Shown piece after piece: positions 29,415-33,962 of a stretch of 33,962 nt of DNA. The notes beneath the pieces are model-generated. The model worked only from the letters and a program-made list of their open reading frames with translations, made no database searches and was not told the DNA's origin. Both the position numbers and the translations under genes were made by a program. Every line of letters begins with the position of its first letter. Position 1 is the first letter of the stretch. The stretch is taken from positions 1-33,962 of IMG/VR virus record IMGVR_UViG_3300047510_002861. One strand, given 5' to 3'. Origin of the DNA: a virus.

Positions 29415-30065
29415 ATGCGCTTACGTGAACTAGAACAAAGATCCCTTGGCCGTCCAGAAATATTCCTAGACATGGACGGAGTACTAGCAGATTTCTTTTC
29501 GGAATATGCAAAACTAGCCGGTGTACCGCCCAACACACAGGGCAGATACGATTATCATGCCATCCCGCCTGAAAAGCGAGAACCTATAATACAGCAAATG
29601 GTGGGCACAGACTTCTTTTACAGACTGCCCAAATTTGCATCGGCAGATAGATTGGTAGCAATGGCTGTACAAGTATTTGGATATTATAACATTTGCTCTA
29701 GTCCGCTGCGTGGAGATCACAAGAACTCAGAAGCAATGAAACGTGCTTGGATTGCAGAAAATCTAGATCCGCAGCCCACAAAGATTATTATTACTCAGCG
29801 TAAAGGCAAATATGCCAAGCAGCAGGATGGCACGCCAAATATCTTAGTTGATGATCGTAATACTGTAATCTCCGAATGGGAACAATCTGGCGGCATTGGT
29901 ATCAAGTATCAAGCAGATGAAAATGGCCTAGATACAGTGGCCCGTGGATTACGTCAGGCTTTTGAAATCCTTAAAGGACAGCGTGAGCACGAGCCTCGAA
30001 ACATACAGAGCCAGGACTATGGTCGGATGATTGCCGGCCCACAGGACAAACAAGATGCGAGCTAG
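29415..30065 (+). CDS. HAD-superfamily 5'-nucleotidase-like phosphatase
   Basis: The 216-residue protein carries DMDGVLADF at 19-27, the nucleophile motif of HAD phosphatases of the 5'(3')-deoxyribonucleotidase type; later come CSSPLRGD (motif with Ser) and ILVDDRNTVI (acidic motif). It would remove phosphate from nucleotides or a similar ester. The N terminus is MRLRELEQ, the first of five consecutive genes with a related M-[RK]-x-x-[ED] start. That start resembles the T4 capsid-targeting sequence, although here it is shorter and lacks a clear cleavage site. The stop lies 11 bases inside the next gene. Confidence 0.82.
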   Translation: MRLRELEQRSLGRPEIFLDMDGVLADFFSEYAKLAGVPPNTQGRYDYHAIPPEKREPIIQQMVGTDFFYRLPKFASADRLVAMAVQVFGYYNICSSPLRGDHKNSEAMKRAWIAENLDPQPTKIIITQRKGKYAKQQDGTPNILVDDRNTVISEWEQSGGIGIKYQADENGLDTVARGLRQAFEILKGQREHEPRNIQSQDYGRMIAGPQDKQDAS

Positions 30066-30732
30066 AGAATTTATACGCGAAGTAAAATTGGGACCTGGAG
30101 GTACTGTAGATACACAACAGTATGGATCTTCTACAGTGGATCAGCGAGGTCCCGGGTTGTCCTTGACAAGAGATGAACGAGGTCGTCCCGTTGAACCTGA
30201 ACCAGGGCTAGAGGCTCCTTTGATTGATCCTACTGATATTGTTGGTCTAGGACCTAAGCTAGTCTCAAAAGGTATAGCCAAACTAGCACAAGGCGGCGCA
30301 AAACTAATGCAAAAAGCTCAACCTTATGCACTTGGTTTAGATATTACTCGACCCGCAGTAAAAAATCAATTGTATGATGTTCCTTATGGTGGAGCTAGTT
30401 TTAAACCAGGTTCAACACAAATGGGTTACAATATGCGAGGCGTATCCAGCCCGAAAGAAATCGAAGACATGATACGCACTGGCTATGTGAATCCACGAGC
30501 AGGTTTAAAGCCCAGTGATCCAGGATACGAAACCAAATATTGGGTACATACTGACAAGCCACAACACATGCCGCACCACGGACAAGCAGCCACTATACGA
30601 GTACCATCGAGCAAAACTCCAGTGGGAAGAGCCGTTAGTTCCAAGGATGTTGAAACATTTAATCAAGCAACAGGTACTTGGGATCCTTTAATGGGCGCAG
30701 CAGTTAATAAAGGAAGAAAGACGGGCAAATGA
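30055..30732 (+). CDS. Candidate injected ART-toxin-like protein
   Basis: The ATG at 30055 gives the N terminus MRAREFIREVKLG, which resembles the T4 capsid-targeting sequence MKTYQEFIAEA; I-R-E is a possible prohead-protease site. An earlier start at 30031 would place the signal internally. Residues about 60-90 (LIDPTDIVGLGPKLVSKGIA) resemble linkers of polymorphic toxins. The C-terminal region (MRGVSSPKEIEDMIRTGYV, then YWVHTDKP and AATIRVPSSK) resembles ADP-ribosyltransferase toxin folds with a leading Arg-Gly strand. This assignment is tentative. T4 Alt, an ART injected from the head, is the functional model. No membrane segment or export signal is present. Confidence 0.55.
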   Translation: MRAREFIREVKLGPGGTVDTQQYGSSTVDQRGPGLSLTRDERGRPVEPEPGLEAPLIDPTDIVGLGPKLVSKGIAKLAQGGAKLMQKAQPYALGLDITRPAVKNQLYDVPYGGASFKPGSTQMGYNMRGVSSPKEIEDMIRTGYVNPRAGLKPSDPGYETKYWVHTDKPQHMPHHGQAATIRVPSSKTPVGRAVSSKDVETFNQATGTWDPLMGAAVNKGRKTGK

Positions 30733-31484
30733 GAGCAAGTGATTTTTTAACGGAATTTTTAGACACCAATGGTGATGGCGGTAAAGAAGATCCTGACTCT
30801 TTTCCACTAACTGAATTTGCTGATATTATAGAACAATACTTAGGTCGTGGATATACAAGACAGGATAGAGAAAAACCTGAACAAGTTAGTGTGAAGTTTG
30901 AACCAAAAGACAAATCTCGCAACGGTGCAATACTTTACAGTGTAGTTGGCAAGCGAGGTGAATACCCTACTGTTAACGTTCATTTGCTTGACTATGAACA
31001 AGGATTTGGTAGAGGACGCAAAGCCGGTGTTGCAATACCAAAAACTAGAGACAATGCACTTAAACTTGCGGAATTAATTTTTAATGCACAATTAAACGAA
31101 TTTTTAAACAAATTAACAGAAAGTACCTTTAGCGATCATGAAGAGCAATTACGCGACTTTGTTGCTTGGTGTGTAAAAAAATTAAAGATCAAACAAGCAC
31201 TGCCCGAGATACGTTTTCAAGATGCCAAAGAAGGCCCAGACCAACATCACACTGGTTATTATAGCGACACCGATGATGTCATGTGGATCTACACAGGCAA
31301 CAGAAACATGATTGATATTATGCGTACAGTGGCACACGAATTGACACATCGCAAACAACACGAAGACGGTCGGGTCAATGGCAATCAAGCATATCCGGGA
31401 TCACCAATTGAACAAGAGGCCGATGCGGTTGCTGGATACTTAATGAAATTATATGGTAAAAAAAATCCGGAGATAATAGAATGA
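30729..31484 (+). CDS. Zincin-type metallopeptidase with capsid-signal-like start
   Basis: The N terminus MRASDFLTEFLD resembles the capsid-targeting motif. Residues about 9-120 form an extra domain that includes the calcium-loop-like LDTNGDGG. The catalytic zincin motif is HELTH at 203-207 (AHELTHRKQHEDG), with E230 in IEQEADAVAGY as the probable third zinc ligand. It may cleave a host protein after injection, or process head proteins. Coupled by ATGA to both neighbours. Similar zincins occur in T4-like marine phages. Confidence 0.78.
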   Translation: MRASDFLTEFLDTNGDGGKEDPDSFPLTEFADIIEQYLGRGYTRQDREKPEQVSVKFEPKDKSRNGAILYSVVGKRGEYPTVNVHLLDYEQGFGRGRKAGVAIPKTRDNALKLAELIFNAQLNEFLNKLTESTFSDHEEQLRDFVAWCVKKLKIKQALPEIRFQDAKEGPDQHHTGYYSDTDDVMWIYTGNRNMIDIMRTVAHELTHRKQHEDGRVNGNQAYPGSPIEQEADAVAGYLMKLYGKKNPEIIE

Positions 31485-31954
31485 AAGCAAGAGAATTTAT
31501 AAAAGAAGCAGATGCACTACAGATTCAACAAGGACCCGACATCAGTCCCGAACTTCGTCGATACAAAGAACGAGGAACACTAGATACATTTGGTAGCGAC
31601 AGAGAATTTGGTGTACAGGATATTGTGGGCGGCGGCGCATCCAGAATAGCAAAAACAACACCTACTACACCTGGCACTGATCCTGGGTTTCAGCGGTCTA
31701 TGGGAAAAATTACTAAAGAATTCGACCCTGTGCATCATCAGAGATTGTACCGAGAATATGAAAAAAATCCTCAGTACTTTATCCCCCCACCCAAATCAGG
31801 AGAGGATACCTATCACCATGCAAATAGTATGGCACAATTTGTAATGAACAGATTTCCCAACGCCGATATTGGTACTCTTAAAAATATTGTTACAGGGTTG
31901 TCGACAATTTCTGCAAAACAAGCATTGCGAGCAAAGCAAAATCGAGATCAGTAA
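31481..31954 (+). CDS. Capsid-signal-like protein of unknown function, 157 aa
   Basis: The best match to the T4 targeting sequence in the window: MKAREFIKEADALQ, where I-K-E followed by A fits the gp21 protease consensus ([IL]-x-E before A/S/G). The rest is polar (RRYKERGTLDTFGSDREFG) with a helical C terminus. No enzyme motif is recognised, so it may be an internal head protein like T4 IP proteins. Confidence 0.65.
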   Translation: MKAREFIKEADALQIQQGPDISPELRRYKERGTLDTFGSDREFGVQDIVGGGASRIAKTTPTTPGTDPGFQRSMGKITKEFDPVHHQRLYREYEKNPQYFIPPPKSGEDTYHHANSMAQFVMNRFPNADIGTLKNIVTGLSTISAKQALRAKQNRDQ

Positions 31955-31969
31955 AGGTTTAGTAATAGA

Positions 31970-33962
31970 ATGAGATACCGTGAATTTGAACTAACCGAAG
32001 ACGAGTTATTTGAACTCAAAATGAGTCCCAGCAATTTGGCTAGAATGGCCAAAAGCATTGATGCCAGAGCTGGCCTAGAGTTTGAACTTATAGTGCCGGG
32101 TGTACAAGATGAAGAGGAAGAATTTGAGTCAGAACCCGACTACGATGCCGATGAAAGATTTCCTATTGGGCCGGGATGGCGTAGAGATGTTGTTGAATTC
32201 TTCCGCGGCGGCGAAATGGGAAACAGTACCAGTTATATTGAAAGACGCATTGCAGAGCTAGATGAAAATTTTTACGGTTGGTTTGATGACGAAATAGAAA
32301 ACTATATTGGTGGAGATGCTGGACAGGAACGAGCATTGGAAATCGCTACAGACAATGTTAGCGAAGATGATTACGATACCACAGAGGAATACCAATCTGC
32401 TCTACTTGCCTATATTGAACACAATGAAGATAAAATTAGAACAGAAATAGAAGAAGAATTACGGGATGATGCTGACAGTTTTTGGGAGCGTTATCTAGAC
32501 GAAGAAGGCATAAACTCCATGGCCGACTTTGCCAACGAATACGATCTAGAGTGGCCGTACTGGACTCAACAAGAATATTATGGCGGTGGTGGGGCCAGCA
32601 TTGATGCCGTTGCCCAAGATTTCTCAGATGCGATTGGTCGTTCAGTGAATGCTGCATCTGGTTACCACAGTGGTCGCAGAGAGCCCGGCAAGTATGTGGT
32701 AGAGCCTGATTCTAGCTTGCACGGTGACAACGGTGAATCAGGATTGGAGTTTGTTAGCCCGCCCCTGACTATTCCTGAAATGATAGAGGACATAGATAAA
32801 GTGGCCAAGTGGGCCGGTCGTGCGGGTGCTTATACAAATGAAAGCACCGGATTGCATATGAATGTGAGTGTACCCGGTCAAGCGAATCTAGACTATGTAA
32901 AATTGGCCATGTTCTTGGGCGACAATTACATATTGGAACAATTTGGTCGTGAAGGTAATACATACTGCAAATCGGCCTTGAATAAAATCAAACAAACAGC
33001 ACGAGCCAATCCTGACCGTGTGGATGAAATGCTCAGGCAGTTCCAGGGTGGTCTCAATCAATTGGCCAGCAAACTGATACACACTGGATCAACTGAAAAA
33101 TACACCAGTATCAATGTGCAAAGCAATAGAGTGGAGTTTCGTAGTCCCGGTGGTGATTGGCTTGGAGAGTATGCCAGCGACCCTGGTAAAATTACTAATA
33201 CCTTATTACGTACAGTGGTAGCATTGGATGTAGCCACCAAGCCTGAAGAATACAAACAAGAATACTACAAGAAGTTGTATAAAACACTGAGTCAAGGTCA
33301 AGAAGATAGCAGTATTGAATACTTTGCCAAATATGCTGCCGGCGAATTGCCCAAAGCAGCATTGAAGAGTTTTATCAGACAGATACAAACCAAGCGCCAG
33401 GTTGGCAAAGAAAAACCTGATCAGACCCCAAGCAGAGATCAAGAGTTCACCGGTACTTGGGAAGTTGTTAGCCGACCCACTGACGAAGTTGTGCATACTA
33501 TAAGTGGTATTGGTAATGTTGTTGCTGACGCCGAAAGACATGCTCAGATATGGGCAATCACAACAGGATTTGATGATCCTATCTATGTTCGCCCACAGAT
33601 GCGACCAAGAGATTCTGACAGCTCTAATAGACCAGGTCCAGCAATTTATTCTATCATTGATAATCGTGATGGTGAAGTTTTACTCCCTGGGCAGCAAGGT
33701 ACATGGGTTTATATTCAAACTATAGCAGATAATATAAGGAATAGACGCGGAATTCCTCGCGAAGATATTCGTATCATTGATATGGAACAAAATCGTGCAT
33801 ACTTACTCAGTGGGCAACCTGCTCATCCAAGTAGTCGGCCTACAGCAGGCGGCGAGCAAAGTTCTGACGCTAATTACGAAATTGTAGATTATAGTACTGC
33901 AGAAGCAGTTCCGGTGTTTAGATTTATCGCTAACACTGATCAAGATGCACAAAGAAAGTTTC
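31970..33962 (+). CDS. Amidoligase-like (COOH-NH2 ligase) protein, 3' end outside window
   Basis: Open for 664 codons to the window edge. It begins MRYREFELTEDELFELK, again capsid-signal-like. Residues 34-42 (AGLEFELIV) resemble the first glutamate-rich motif of the amidoligase family; a long acidic insertion follows. The core motifs come later: E245 region, SGLEFVSPPL at 257-266, and STGLHMNVSVPG at 292-303, matching the E-x-x-SPPL and GLHxxV pattern of ATP-dependent amide-bond-forming enzymes. RVEFRSPGGDWL follows. The C-terminal third (about 490 onward) seems to be a separate, repeated alpha/beta domain (TWEVVSRPTDEVVHTISG; NYEIVDYSTAEAVPVFRF). If packaged, it could ligate amines to host proteins. 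Confidence 0.72.
   Translation, partial: MRYREFELTEDELFELKMSPSNLARMAKSIDARAGLEFELIVPGVQDEEEEFESEPDYDADERFPIGPGWRRDVVEFFRGGEMGNSTSYIERRIAELDENFYGWFDDEIENYIGGDAGQERALEIATDNVSEDDYDTTEEYQSALLAYIEHNEDKIRTEIEEELRDDADSFWERYLDEEGINSMADFANEYDLEWPYWTQQEYYGGGGASIDAVAQDFSDAIGRSVNAASGYHSGRREPGKYVVEPDSSLHGDNGESGLEFVSPPLTIPEMIEDIDKVAKWAGRAGAYTNESTGLHMNVSVPGQANLDYVKLAMFLGDNYILEQFGREGNTYCKSALNKIKQTARANPDRVDEMLRQFQGGLNQLASKLIHTGSTEKYTSINVQSNRVEFRSPGGDWLGEYASDPGKITNTLLRTVVALDVATKPEEYKQEYYKKLYKTLSQGQEDSSIEYFAKYAAGELPKAALKSFIRQIQTKRQVGKEKPDQTPSRDQEFTGTWEVVSRPTDEVVHTISGIGNVVADAERHAQIWAITTGFDDPIYVRPQMRPRDSDSSNRPGPAIYSIIDNRDGEVLLPGQQGTWVYIQTIADNIRNRRGIPREDIRIIDMEQNRAYLLSGQPAHPSSRPTAGGEQSSDANYEIVDYSTAEAVPVFRFIANTDQDAQRKF

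Noticed and set aside
32436-33541. Minus-strand ORFs in the terminal region
   Set aside because: The plus frame from 31970 is open to the window end, with amidoligase motifs, so these are antisense shadows.
1-33962. tRNA genes and CRISPR arrays
   Set aside because: Read by eye for cloverleaf arms and for spaced direct repeats; none was found. The Thr-rich repeats at 8700-9060 are coding.

Overview
The window looks like part of a large tailed-phage genome, probably a T4-like myovirus of a Gram-negative, likely aquatic, host. This is inferred. The DNA is AT-rich, genes are packed with 1-30 base overlaps (ATGA, TAATG and GTGA junctions), and there are many tiny ORFans. A DexA-type exonuclease, a bS21 homologue, ClpS, a tail-fibre-like protein and a recurrent NATAAATA late-promoter-like octamer all fit such a phage. 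The host is read as Gram-negative from four lipoproteins with outer-membrane-type lipoboxes, an outer-membrane autotransporter and a periplasmic D,D-peptidase. No capsid, terminase, polymerase or tRNA gene is present to settle the taxonomy.

Layout. 1-2283: C-terminal part of a coiled-coil membrane protein, a small ORFan, a bS21 homologue and a small alpha/beta protein. 2280-3326 (minus): glycosyltransferase-like gene. 3366-7566: host-takeover and proteostasis block with dnaK, ibpA-type hsp20, clpS, a cytidylyltransferase, a DexA-like exonuclease and an ORFan. 7609-12458: envelope-directed genes (secreted protein, autotransporter, small membrane proteins, PBP7-like S11 peptidase) and two tandem mini-HTH genes. 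12541-18825: sugar-nucleotide dehydrogenase, 2OG oxygenase, amidinotransferase, methyltransferase-like protein, tail-fibre-like protein and twitch-type radical SAM enzyme in one overlapping operon. 18856-22570: fourteen small overlapping genes, at least seven ending in an [F/L]xLRW-like box. 22602-24794: small genes, then uvsE. 24748-26130 (minus): a second copy of the glycosyltransferase-like family and a membrane-anchored EF-hand/histone-H1-like protein. 26212-27459: small genes, each behind a sigma70-type promoter. 27456-29330: five exported proteins, four of them lipoproteins and one entericidin-like. 29415-33962: five consecutive genes whose products begin M-[RK]-x-x-[ED]-[FL], resembling the T4 capsid-targeting sequence; they carry a HAD phosphatase, an ART-toxin-like domain, a zincin and an amidoligase.

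Most interesting signals. (1) The terminal block reads as a set of enzymes packaged in the head and injected into the host, by analogy with T4 Alt and the internal proteins. (2) dnaK and ibpA share an 11-base leader element that can pair with their Shine-Dalgarno sequences, with the central G-G mismatch typical of ROSE RNA thermometers; in ibpA the start codon is also paired. (3) The small-protein array uses the codons of its conserved C-terminal box as the ribosome binding site of the next gene. (4) Sigma70 promoters are built into the stop codon of the upstream gene, two of them predicting leaderless mRNAs. (5) There is a phage-borne lipoprotein island.
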